DNA of 64,000 bases from Cololabis saira (lineage: Eukaryota > Chordata > Actinopteri > Beloniformes > Belonidae), in assembly GCF_033807715.1 (NCBI RefSeq), contig NC_084587.1, positions 14,303,017 through 14,367,016 of the forward strand, given 5' to 3'. The notes beneath the pieces were generated by a model. It searched no databases and was not told the origin of the DNA. It saw only the letters and a list, made by a program, of their open reading frames with translations. Positions 15,069 to 32,095 of the stretch are shown piece by piece (the stretch's first letter is position 1; every line of letters begins with the position of its first letter). Both the position numbers and the translations under genes were made by a program.

Positions 15069-15689
15069 ACAGCTGTGTCTTTAGCTTGCTCCTAAAAGTA
15101 GGTACAGACCCTGTAGATCGGACAGAATTTGTTGCCAGCTCATGCGATCTGGACACTCGTCCTTGCCATGACACTCTGAAGCATCTTCCTGCGAGGTAAG
15201 ACATGAACGAGGTAAGACATGAACCACAGGAGGACAGATCCTGAAATGCCAAGCGTTTAAGAGTGTGGAGAGGAGGATGTGGTGGTTGGACCGTGTCAAA
15301 GGCAGCAGACAGGTCAAGCAGTATGAGGACAGAGGATAAGACCAGCAGATCTGGCAGCCCGTAGTGACTCAGTAACTGAGAGAAGGGCAGTTTCAGTTGA
15401 GTGGCCCTGCCTAAAGCCAGACTGATGTGGATCATACAGGCAGTTGTTGTGAAGCAACTGAGACATGACTGACGTACGGCTTCGTTCTAAAATGTTAGAC
15501 ATGAATGGGAGGACAGTGAGACTGGCACGGTAGTGTTCAAGCGGGGTAGGGGGTGAGGGGGGGTGTGTCAGAAGGGGGGGACCCGTGCTTGTGGGAAGGC
15601 AGAGGGAAAGACGCCAGATTTTAAACCCTTGGCTGTTCACAGGGGCAGAAGGACCCGATGCCTACCTTCTGGCCTCTGCTCTCAGCCTT

Positions 15690-16830
15690 CTTCCCTTCCT
15701 CCTTCCTTCCTTCCTTCCTTCCTTCCTTCCTTCCTTCCTTCCTTCCTTCCTTCCTTCCTTCCTTCCTTCCTTCCTTCCTTCCTTCCTTCCTTCCTTCCTT
15801 CCTTCCTTCCTTCCTTGTTTTCTTCCTTCCTTCCTTCCTTCCTTCCTCCTGCTCTCTCCTTCCTTCTTCCCTTCCCTCTTTTCTCCCTCCCTCCCTCCCT
15901 TCCTTCCTTCCTTCCTTCCTTCCTTCCTTCCTTCCTTCCCTCCTTCCTTCCTTCCTTCCTTCCTTCCTTCCTTCCTTCCTTCCTTCCTTCCTTCCTTCCT
16001 TCCTTCCTTCCTTCCTTCCTTCCTTCCTTCCTTCCTTCCTTGTTTTCTTCCTTCCTTCCTTCCTTTCTCCCTTCCTTCCTTCCTTCCTTCCTTCCTTCCT
16101 TCCTTCCTTCCTTCCTTCCTTCCTTCCTTCCTTCCTTCCTTCCTTCCTTCCTTCCTTCCTTCCTTCCTCCTGCTCTCTCCTTCCTTCTTCCCTTCCTCTT
16201 TTCTCCCTCCCTCCCTTCCTTCCTTCCTTCCTTCCTTCCTTGTTTTCTCCTTTCCTTCCTTCCTTCCTTCCTTCCTTCCTTCCTTCCTTCCTTCCTTCCT
16301 TCCATCCTTCCCTCCAGCCTTCCTTCCTTCCTTCCTTCCTTCCTTCCTTCCCTCCTTCCTTCTTTTTTCCCTTCCTTCCTTCTTTCCTCCTGCTCTCTCC
16401 TTCCTTCTTCCCTTCCTCTTTTCTCCCTTCCTTCCTTCCTTCCTTCCTTCCTTCCTTTCTCCCTTCCTTCCTTCCTTCCTTCCTTCCTTCCTTCCTTCCT
16501 TCCTTCCTTCTTTCCTCCTGCTCTCTCCTTCCTTCTTCCCTTCCTCTTTTCTTCCTTCCTTCCTTCCTTCCTTCCTTCCTTCCTTCCTTCCTTCCTTCCT
16601 TCCTTCCTTCCTTCCTTCCTTCTTCCTTCCTTCCTTCCTTCCTTCCTTCTTTCCTTCCTTCCTTCCTTCCTTCCTTCCTTCCTTCCTTCCTTCCTTCCTA
16701 CCTTCCTTCCTTCCTTTTCTTCCTTCCTTCCTTCCTTCCATCCTTCTTTTCTCTCTTCCTCCTTCTTTCTTTCCTTCTTTTCATTCTTCCTTCCTTCCTT
16801 CTTTCCTCCCTTCTTCTCTTCCTCCTTCCT
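15690..16830. repeat. (CCTT)n polypyrimidine array, about 1.1 kb, with higher-order units
   Basis: Tandem CCTT broken by four copies of a unit beginning cctcctgctctctccttcct, at about 15845, 16166, 16386 and 16514, spaced 321, 220 and 128 bp. It ends at 'cttgacccgaagacagcac', the terminus of the MITE family at 14493-15068, in the opposite sense of growth. Long Leu-Pro-Ser-Phe and Lys-Glu-Gly-Arg open frames here are artefacts. Confidence 0.97.
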
Positions 16831-17332
16831 TGACCCGAAGACAGCACAAGGGTTGAGAGAGGAGTTGGTAATGTGGGTTATTGCAGGTTTGATTAAGGTT
16901 TGGTAAAATGCTCTGCAGGATGTCGGTAGGAACAGGATCAAGAGGACAGGTCATTGGTTTTGAGCCGACTTGAAGTTTAGAGACTTCATCCTCATTAAGG
17001 AGGAAGGAGCAGAGAGAGGCACCAGTAGCCGGTTGGAGTGGGCTGAAATGGACAGGCTCAGAGAATAGGTTACTGATAGTAGCAGCCTTTTCAGTAAAGT
17101 AGGACGCAAACCTTTCTGCAGACAACCCAGTGGGTAGTAACAACGCTTCACCCCTCTGAGTGTGGTGAAATACCTGAAGTCGACTCAGCTGCAATCGCTA
17201 GGCTAATTGCGACTGGCTGGAACCGCCTCTTTCTGCTTCCCCCGAGCAGTTACAAAACAGTGGGTGTGGCCCGTGCCAACTACCTTAACTGCAGTCAGAG
17301 AGAGCCGCTAATGGCAGAGATTCACACTAGTG

Positions 17333-17938
17333 GCACTTTTCCACTAGTACCTACTCAGCCCGGCTCGGCTCGGTTTGGTGCTTTTCCACTCGGGGTCGAG
17401 GCGTGCCGAGTAGATACTTTTTCTGTAACTACTCTGCTCTCAGCTGAAGAGTGACTCTGACGGCGGCTTCTTGTTCAATTTATTCGAATGGGTGGTGCAG
17501 ATGTTCATAAACCTGGTGGCTGAGGAGAGAATTAAAAAGGGATCTAGACGGGCGATAAAAAAATGACAAGATCTACCAGGAGCTCTGTCACTTCATAGCT
17601 GCTCGCAGCTACTAACAGACTTTTCAGCAGTGCCGAGACAAACTAAAAAAATGTAAAAAGCGTTGCCGTTTGAAGCTTCTCTCACTCTCATTTTTCAACT
17701 TGATATCGAACACAAGCCACAGACCCAGCAGCACATATATCATCTCCTCCATGTTCTACATCTTTAGGGTTGTATTCTTTGTTTAGATCACACAATCAAG
17801 TATGTCACAGCAGCTTCACTCTAACCCTGCCGACTCCTGCTCTGGGTACTGGATTGTAATGGAAAAGAAACCAGGCCAAGTTGAGTCGAGCTGAGCTGAG
17901 ATGAGCAGAGCCGAGTAGGTACTAGTGGAAAAGTGCGA
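17333..17938. mobile_element. MITE with long inverted termini ('cacttttccactagtaccta')
   Basis: The left terminus reads cacttttccactagtaccta followed by 'ctcagcccggctcggctcgg'. The right end is its reverse complement with changes (...gagccgagtaggtactagtg gaaaagtgcg). About 600 bp, non-coding. A common teleost type; superfamily not resolved. Confidence 0.7.
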
Positions 17939-20670
<2,732 letters not shown>

Positions 20671-21116
20671 TGTTGTAGGGGACGGGGGAAGGTGGAATCC
20701 AAGTACGGACACAGTATTGGTTGAGATTATATAGATTTATTGAAGGAGATGGAGAATGGACGGAGTAGCTAAGCCAGGATGGGGAAGGATTGAAGGTCTG
20801 GAACATGAAGGAATGCTACCCAATGAGACAGTAACAGCAGTACTCAGATAGGTGCCGAGCCAGAGAGGGCAGACAGAATGGTCGTCGAACAAACAACTGT
20901 GGACAAGACAGGCAAAGGAGAAGGTTGAGCCTGAGAGTGAACGCCAATGGGAAATCAACAATCTGGCGCCCGCCAGGAGATCACTCGAGGCCTAAGTATG
21001 ATGTGGAACAGGTGTGTGTGGCTCCGTGGTTGAGCCACGCCCCATGGCCTGTTGCAGCCGATGAGTGGAACAGATGTGTGTGTCAATCACAGCGGAGTAA
21101 ACATTAGCCCTCAACA
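20671..21116 (-). mobile_element. Possible solo LTR, about 446 bp
   Basis: Begins TGTTGTAGGGG and ends CCTCAACA, i.e. TG...CA with short inverted ends. Flanks are tagac and cagac, a 5-bp duplication with one mismatch. The - strand carries a polyadenylation-like aataaa ('cttcaataaatc') as in many LTRs. No internal retroelement genes adjoin. Family not identified. Confidence 0.45.
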
Positions 21117-21544
21117 CAGACCTGCATCGAGGATTGGTGGAGCTCCAACCAAGAACCACTGGAATCCTAGCCAGCCCTCAGTTAACCAATGATCTAAAGC
21201 TAACTAAAAAGGGCTCCATTAGAGATTTTAGACCCCTCTAGTGACTTTTTTAAAAACTTTTTCCAAAAAAATCAACCTTCAGCAAATTTAGCTACTTTTT
21301 TTCAGGTGTTATTGAAGACTTTTGGAGACTAATGTAACAGCTCATATTGTTCTCACTTCGAGTGAACAGCTAGTGCTGTACTGGCCTATTGTCAAACTAA
21401 CGGAGGAGTTAACTGACTGCAGACTTGGACTCCCTGAAGCTTTATCAGATCTGGGTCTTGGTGAAAGTGCTGCTTCCAGGGCTCTAGGGTCTCTATCTGC
21501 GGGGTTAATGTGGACCTTGTGAAAGCATATACAGTAAGTAGCTA

Positions 21545-22210
21545 GGGGTGTACCTTGACATTAAACTGGACTGGACCAAAGATACTGACACCCTAAACAG
21601 GAAATGCCAGAGTCGTCTGTATTTTCTGAGGCAACTGAGGACCTTCAACATCTGCCACACCATGCTGCGGATATTTTATAAGTCCGTGGTGGCCAGTGCC
21701 ATCCTCTATGCTGTTGTGTGCTGGGGCAGCAGACTGAGGGTTGAAAGACACCGATAGACTTAACAAACTCATCCGAATGCCAGCCCCATTGTGGGAGAGG
21801 AGTTGACTCTCTGACAGTAGTGTCGGAGAGCAAGGATGTTGTCTAGAATAAGATCCATACTGGACAACACCTCAAATCCTCTCCATGACCCGCCAAGGAA
21901 GCACCTTCAGTAAAAGACTTACTCCACCACGCTGCCCCACAAAGAGTCACAGGAAATCATTCCTGCGAGTGGACATCAAAATTTATAACTCCACACTTCA
22001 TGTACAATAACCAGCTTGACATTATATTTTATATCTTTATTTTATTTTATGCTTTATGGAGAGTGCAAAAGTGGGTCATTTTGTCATTTACGTTTGTGAC
22101 TCTTGTTATATATAATCTTTATCTTTGTCATTTGTGCACTGGAGCGCTGTGGTGAGATAATTTCTCGCAAGGGAAAAATAAAGTACAATCTATTATATTT
22201 TATTCTATCC
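21545..22210 (+). mobile_element. LINE 3' fragment (RT C-terminal region)
   Basis: One frame reads SRLYFLRQLRTFNICHTMLR, then FYKSVVASAILYAVVCWGSR. This is the conserved C-terminal part of a common fish LINE ORF ('...LDWTKNTD...RLYFLRRLRSF...FY.SVVASAI.YAVVCWG'). Frameshifts follow. The fragment ends near 'aagggaaaaataaagtacaa' and a short 'tatt(c)tat' repeat, a typical LINE 3' end. Confidence 0.7.
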
Positions 22211-22465
22211 TATCGACTGGTTTGCCCTCGAGCAGCGTTTGACTGTGGATGTAGGTGGCTGCTGTTGGCTAAACTTTGTCCTCAGACCCTTACAGTCCTC
22301 CTCACAGGCGGTTTCAGCAATCTGTGGGGAGGCCTCTAAGGATAGGTACAATTAACAGCACAAATAAACATATTGTCTTAAAAATAAGAATGATTATTAT
22401 TACATAAGGTCAGTGCACACTGGTCATGCAATGAACTTCAATTTGTCCTACTTTTGACAAGCGTC

Positions 22466-23013
22466 AACCGTAGACTATAAAAACAATGGAGGAAACAATA
22501 AGTCAAGTGACCCGTGGTTTCTGAAGAGTGGATTTGAAGCCCACTTTCCTTCACACTGAGCCCAGAGTTGTTGCTCGAGAAGCTGACGGGAGCATGGCCA
22601 CCGTGTGTCAATCAAAGTTAGCTTCGGCTGTCAGCTCTTCAGCTGATCCCCGTCGAAATAAAGCCACTAGCAGAAGTCTACAGTGGAATATCCTTTTTCA
22701 CGTGTTGACTCGAATGGGGTCATGGGAGCAATGTTTGCTTTCGCCACTGAAACAACATCTGAAATGGAATATTCTGCTGTAAACAAACTCTGGCAGCTCT
22801 GCGGTTATTTTGGTGGGGATCGGCTGATGGAGTTGATACCCACAGCTAACTTTGATTTACATACAGTGTGTGTGTTTTTGTTGGCTTACCCAGCAACATG
22901 GCGGTGCACAATATGAGGGAAAACAGGCTTTAACACACACATCTCTTCATAAACCAATGGGTCACATGACTGATGCTTCTTCCATTGTATTCATAATTTA
23001 TGGTTCTTGACAG
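22466..23013. repeat. Interspersed repeat, related copy at 30487-30750
   Basis: Starts near 'cgtagactataaaaacaatg' and ends near 'cattgtattcataatttatg', which are imperfect inverted repeats, so a MITE is likely. Shared pieces with the second copy include 'cagtggaatatcct' and 'ctgaagag'. The two are clearly diverged. Confidence 0.5.
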
Positions 23014-24435
23014 CTATCAAAACCGGATATTGCAGCATCCAGAAATTGAATTCTGACACATTCCGTATTAGCTGACAGGAAACAGTGGCATGGATTCAGA
23101 AGACAGATAATGTTTGTGTTTCTCATAAAATGCCACTCATATCTTGACCTGCAACCTGACATGATGTACCACATTTTCTATAGATAGAGTATTTTGCAAA
23201 CTTATCTCCTTTCTTCTCACTTTATCAAAGTCATCTCTAATTACCTGTTCCCTCTTCCTCTAGCTCCCAACATTGTTCTCTACTTTCACACGCAACACTT
23301 GTGTTTTTATTTGGCATGCCTTGTTTCTAACACACCCCGCTGCTGAACATGGACTAATAAATCCACCAATAAATATGGCAACCTTTTCCTCTGAAGATGG
23401 TTTCATTCAGGTATTCACATATGATGACCTAAAATTCATTCCCACATTGTGACTCAAGTTTGGACTTGACAAATGGCAGTCCTGTACAAATCCTTGTTCA
23501 ACCTCTCTTATGAAACTCAAAAGAAAAAACAGAGTTGAATGGAGTAATTCAGGATTTCTTAGCTGAATAAAAAGTAATGGCAGCACCATTCTCTGAAAGT
23601 ATTGATTTTAAAAATCGACCGCCTTTGTTGGGGCTCCTCATACCTTTTGAAATCTCTCATGAAAACCAGGGAAAGTCGTTATGTTTTATGTATGTTTTTA
23701 TCTTTTAATCTCTGAGCAGAACAGCAGGCTTCAACACTTTCTCATCTGGCCATTCTTGCATCCACCAGTGATTTTTTCCCCCTCTGACATCCAACATAAA
23801 TCCTCTCACATCGATGTGTTGTTGTCTTCTTTGATTCCTTTTTTTTAGTGTGGCAGCTGGCAGTTGTTACTCTGAAGGCTGCTACACTTGGACGGTTGCA
23901 TGCAGGCAAGCAAATATGCTTGTTGGATATTAGCTGTAGTTATAGCCAGAACAAAGTCATCTGGCAATATGATATATTAGCTGGCAGTGTATTTTGCAGA
24001 GCCAAGTCAACGTAACGAATATAATTTCCCCTCTCTGTCCTTCACTTGGTGATTTCTTCTATTATTTTTTTCCTTCTTTTTCCCTGGAGCAATATTTCCA
24101 ATTGTTCATGTTCAGTGTTGCAACATCTATTCTCCGGCTGATGCATTGCACGAGTCTGCCTCCCCGCGTGTTTGCTGGTGTCGCTCTGCGTTTGTCTGTG
24201 CATCTGCATGGTGTTGGTTTATCTCTTAATCTGTCCCCTCTTTCTTATGTTGCCTGTCTGTCTGTCTGTCTGTCCTCCTTTTCTTGCTGTCTCTGTGCGC
24301 CTCCCATATGCATCTCATCCACCACAAAATAAAACACATTCACCACATTTTAACCACCCACCCTTTTTTTTCCTGTTTTTCATGGGTTCTCTTGAATGTC
24401 CTTAACTGTTGAGAAATTGGGGGACAGTACTACAT
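23014..24435. other. Unassigned non-coding stretch
   Basis: No supported exon. A short TCTG run lies at about 24251-24275. Confidence 0.4.
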
Positions 24436-24663
24436 ACTCAGGCTGAAAACAAATGACGGTGTACGTCATAACTACGGAGGGGAGGTACAGAGCCTGGGAG
24501 AAGAGGAGAGCAAATGAGAAGCAGAGACAGGGAGGGAAAGAAGGAGAGAGAGTACGGAGGGGTATATTGACTCAAAGCTGGTCTACATGCTCCACAGAGT
24601 GTGAGAGACAGAGGAGGTGTGAGCAGGCAAGATGGAGTGCTGGCACAGATGAAGACTGTCCCC
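24436..24663 (+). other. Candidate 5' untranslated exon of the Doc2 gene (speculative)
   Basis: A purine-rich block ending 'gaagactgtccccgg' followed by 'gtaggttt', a fair donor. The first coding exon at 27270 is preceded by a good acceptor and has no obvious promoter at its start, so at least one upstream non-coding exon is expected. This block is the best nearby candidate by eye, but nothing proves it is transcribed. Confidence 0.15.
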
Positions 24664-28266
<3,603 letters not shown>

Positions 28267-28745
28267 TGAAACCCTTTTTTTCCGTCTGTTGCGCAATCGG
28301 CCTCGAAATCCAATTGAAAACGGTTCTTTCACGTGTGCTCAAGACATCACTGCTGTCTCTCAGCTTTCAGAAAGAAATGTGTTCTTCTCACACATAAGCT
28401 TGTTGGCTCATAAAGCAGTTATGGCACAATTAAGTGTTAGAAAACATTAGGTCGCTTGCGCAGACACATATGACAACCACTGTTCAAGGACACAAGCCTT
28501 CTACTACATATTTCATAACGTTACATTATATTAATTATGTAAATCTTGGTGAAGAGTTCATTTGAGGACAACCCAAAAAAAATTAAGAGAGGTAGTGAAA
28601 CACCCTGAAGCCAAAAGGAGGAAAAAAAAACCCAGACTAGAAGTCTTCCTGACCCTGCCAGTTGCGTGAAGTGGTTAAAGGCGATGGTGACATCACCTCT
28701 GACACTCAACTGTGTGTGTCTGTGTGTGTATCGTTGTGTCTACAG

Positions 28746-28820
28746 GGTCTGAAAGCCATGGACTCCAATGGGCTGGCCGATCCGTACGTCAAGCTTCATC
28801 TTCTGCCCGGGGCTAGCAAG
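28746..28820 (+). CDS. doc2: Doc2 coding exon 3: C2A calcium loop 1 (residues 155-179)
   Basis: Encodes [20 protein letters not shown] then PGASK. Asp160 and Asp166 are the two loop-1 calcium ligands of C2 domains and are both kept. It differs from mammalian Doc2b mainly at 'KPMDHNG' versus 'KAMDSNG'. Acceptor tgtctacag; donor gtcact is weak. Reading through the donor gives an open frame for a further 64 codons, which is chance. Confidence 0.92.
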
Positions 28821-28995
28821 GTCACTGCTCCAACTTTACCTCTATGGCAGTTAATGTTTCCACTGTGGGCTGTCCCACACACCAGCACTCATGATTACAG
28901 CAGTCACAACCTCATACACATATCACACTTACTGGTTTCTGTCTCCGTTCAATTTTATGCCAGTATCAGGTTGCAATGTCTTGTTTCCGTACATC

Positions 28996-29764
28996 CAGTA
29001 CTCGAGTTGTAAAAAAAAAATCAGGGGGGATGGTGGATTTTATCATATGGGGACAGATAATAGTGCTGATTACAAATAATATAATATATTACCGGTACAA
29101 ATAATAGCACTGACCAAAACACCTGGAGAAATACTCAGAAATGACATAGCAGCAGTTAAATGCAGCCTTCTGTAAGCTTTAAATATCCACTGGGCTTACA
29201 TCAAATACATCAAAACACAACAATAAAAAACAGTTCTCTGAACTTATCAATATGACTCTGTCCTTCACAGGATAAGTAAAATGGATCACTGCAAAAACTC
29301 AAAATCTTAACAAGAATATTTGTCTTATTTCTAGTTAAAATGTCTCATTTTAGTAAAAAAAAAATCTCATTACACTTAAAACAAGACTCATCACTGGAAA
29401 AAACAACAATTTTCACCTGTTTCAAGTAGATTTTCACTTGAAATAAGTAGAAAAATCTGCATGTGGAACAAGATTTTTTAGCTTGTAATGAGAAGATAAA
29501 TCTTGTCCCACTGGCAGATTTTTCTACTTATTTCAAGTGAAAATTTACTTGAAACAGGTGAAAATTGTCAAATAAGTTATTTTTCTGGTGTTTTTTTTCT
29601 GGTGATTACTCTAAATGTTGAAATAGCAGTAATTCCACATTCATTGATGAAATGACATAAGGGATGGAAAGGGGGGATGGCAGTTTTACAGGGGGGATGA
29701 TTTTGACCGTTTTTATTTCAGAGGGGATGCCATCCCCCCTCATCCCCCCTCAACTCGAGTACTG
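28996..29764. mobile_element. hAT-like MITE with perfect 8-bp target-site duplication
   Basis: Begins cagtactcgagttg and ends caactcgagtactg, perfect inverted termini. It is flanked by CGTACATC at 28988-28995 and 29765-29772. It holds G-rich 'ggggggatgg' motifs at both ends and a nested foldback (29287-29607). The 8-bp duplication supports hAT. Confidence 0.85.
29287..29607. repeat. Foldback repeat nested in the hAT-like MITE
   Basis: A stretch from 'ttttcacctgtttcaagtag' is followed, after a loop, by its inverse 'tacttgaaacaggtgaaaat'. 'aagtagaaaaatctgc' likewise pairs with 'gcagatttttctactt'. It begins with 'cactgcaaaaactcaaaatc', the terminus of a common teleost palindromic element; the opposite terminus is missing, so it is truncated. 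Confidence 0.65.
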
Positions 29765-29886
29765 CGTACATCCTCAGTAAAATCCCTACATGAGGGAATT
29801 CAATTATTTCCGGATGGCTGGACACTCAAACACCAACTCGTTGTTGAAGAACCATGTAAATAGAGGTGAAGAAACCTCTAGATGCC

Positions 29887-30005
29887 CTGCGATAAACTGG
29901 CGACCTGTCCAGGGTGTACCCCTGCCTCTCGCCTGTAATTAGCTGGGATAGGATCCAGCAGACCCCCGTAACCCTGCAAAGGATAAAGCGGTTTTAAATG
30001 GATGG
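29887..30005 (+). mobile_element. SINE 3' fragment
   Basis: Contains 'ctggcgacctgtccagggtg', followed by 'cctctcgcctgtaattagctgggatagg', the conserved 3' body of a widespread teleost SINE, also seen at 36833-36960 and in the SINE at 51404-52265. Confidence 0.6.
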
Positions 30006-30486
30006 AAACCTCTAGATGCCAACAGAGTTGGAAGAAAATCAGGAATAGTTGGAGATAAATGGTAGCACTTATAATATAAATTGCAAAAAAAGTCCTCTAG
30101 CCCTAAAACAGATTCAGAAGAGTTAAAGGAACTTTCACAATGTTATTATATAACTAGAGCCATCACTCGTTTTATTACCACATTATTACAAAAAAACTTT
30201 TTTCTAGGGATTCAGGCCTATTTAGTAGTATTTTTTCGGGATGAGGGATATTTTCCAGGCGGTCCCCTACTTACAAACTGGTACTGTTGCTAGACTGTTC
30301 ATAAATGTATTTTGTTTGTAAGTCCAGCATTTGTAATGTACTGCTATTGTACATGTGAATAATAGTTTTAGTTTTAGGCAGCTCTAGATTTAGATACATA
30401 AAGATTGTTTTGTGGTGGTTTTGATTCAGCATCAAATGAGAGCTGAGAAGGTGCTTACCATTAATGGACGTCAATCGTGTTGGTTT

Positions 30487-30750
30487 AAGCCGTAGACTGT
30501 AAAGTTACCGGACAAACCCACCGTGATGTGACCCACAGGTTCTCTGAAGAGGGATGATTTTTATAGCCACATTTTCCTTATACTGTGCGGCACCGTGTAT
30601 TAAATGGGGAGGACAGACAGGCCCAGAGGGCTGACTGGAACACACCCACCTTACATCAATCAAACTTTGCCATAACCTGGCGATACATGCCAGTCGCGCT
30701 GCAGAAATGCCGGCGAACACAGTGGAATATCCTGTTTCAAATGTTCTTTT
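30487..30750. repeat. Diverged copy of the 22466-23013 repeat
   Basis: Shares 'gccgtagact', 'ctctgaagaggga' and 'cagtggaatatcct' with the other copy, in the same order. Confidence 0.45.
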
Positions 30751-31892
30751 TGTGGCAAAATTGAAAATGACCTCTGTTCTTACTAACTGGGTTAGGGCAA
30801 ACTTTCAATTGCTTCACCAAGTTTCGTAGTATGACCAATGAGGAAGTGGTAATGTCTAGCCATTGGCTAAGCCAAGTGGTAATCAAAAGTTTATGCCCCA
30901 TATAATAAATACATTATTACTTTATATAGATTTACCTGATGTGGTACAAAAAAAACTACATAAAATCCCTCTACTATTGTCACTGTTGTGACAGCTATGG
31001 AGACCATAATCCTTTTTGGACAAGGCTGAAAATATGTTTATTTCAGCTGCAAAGTTGGATATTTTAACATCGGAGTCGAGTTACTTTTGGAGGCAGCCTG
31101 CGGTGGTCAGTCAATGAACTGCAGTTTTTTTTACTTTTAGTTTGGCATCAACCGTGACATTAGATCGTTGACACTTGGTTCGAGCTCATGGCGGGTCTTC
31201 TGTCCTCATGAGCCTTCCTTTCTCTTAATATTGCAGATAAGATGGTAGAATTGCATAAGCATCATAAAAACAACACCCACCATGTGGCAGACATGCAAAT
31301 CACACAAATGATCCTTAACAATGCATAAACATTTTGTTTGTATATGTGTGAAAGCTCGCAGCTCAAATGCTTGTAAGTAGGGTAGTATTGACGTTTAAAG
31401 AGACTGTACAGACTCACTATCGACAAGGTTATGCAATTGACATGCATGAAGTAGATGAGTTGACTAGTTTCTAATTAGTTAGTTTACTTAATGTTTACGA
31501 TAGCTTACTCTTGTAGATTTTATAGTTTCTCTACATGAACAACAACCAGATCATCTTCAAAGACCACCTTTAAAGAAGTGGCCTGCAAAGTCATTTAATA
31601 TTTCACACTTCTGAAAGACTACAGATTGGGGTGAAACAAGGTAACATAAATACAGGGCTGTACTCTATCAAATGCTGGAAAGGGTGTTGAAATATTATAT
31701 TTCTGCTAGTTTCAGACAGCTGCTTTCATTCAAGTGAATAATGACTATGCAGTCATCATAACAATTAGCTCAAATAAATGCAATTATGTGAATAATTGAT
31801 CATCACTATAGGTTTTTTCTTTGACTCTTGAATGAATTAAAAAAGATCTGATTCCTCCATATCTGATGAAAAGGTCCCACGATCCTTGCAGA

Positions 31893-32095
31893 ATCAGAAT
31901 CAGAAAAGGGTTTATTGCCAAGTTTGTTAAACACGCACAAGGAATTTGTTATGGTGATTGGTGCAATACAATACAATACAAATATAAAGCAAATATATAA
32001 AGAGATAAAATGTATGAACAGAAATGTACAATATGAGGTTTTTAAAGTGCCGGATATGAGTCTGTACAAAAAGTGACTTAGGATGACTTACGACA
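31893..32095. repeat. LINE-tail-like repeat ('cagaatcagaatcag')
   Basis: 'cagaatcagaatcagaaaag' followed by 'gtttattgccaag' and 'cacaaggaatttg'. A second copy of the family lies at 49009-49085. Confidence 0.55.

Larger units (their letters stand above)
14099..17194 (-). mobile_element. L2-like LINE (RT), - strand, split by two microsatellite-bearing MITEs
   Basis: Read on the - strand from 17194: a pre-RT stretch (FASYFTEKAATISNLF, then LNEDEVSKLQVGSKPMTCPL). The 15690-16855 insertion comes next. The RT core follows (PHQSGFRQGHSTETALLSVT, then LILLDLSAAFDTV and RVSWQGRVSRSHELAT), then a tail (VPTFRSKLKTQLF). After the 14493-15068 insertion the 3' end reads through 'cacttagcagacgcttttat' and finishes in a TAC/GTA array, a typical L2 3' tail. 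The AFD box of RT is present but the catalytic YxDD region is deleted and frames are broken, so the copy is dead. Confidence 0.8.

Noticed and set aside
14486..15199. 237-codon Lys/Glu/Gly/Arg-rich frame
   Set aside because: Translation of the GGAA array and its MITE flanks.
15563..16941. Open frames of 359-447 codons, Leu-Pro-Ser-Phe or Lys-Glu-Gly-Arg repeats, on both strands
   Set aside because: All are six-frame readings of the CCTT array; open only because a 4-bp repeat has no stop in any frame.
28821..29012. Extension of Doc2 exon 3 into the following open frame
   Set aside because: After PGASK the frame has no C2 similarity, whereas splicing at 28820 to 37556 restores the exact Doc2 sequence.
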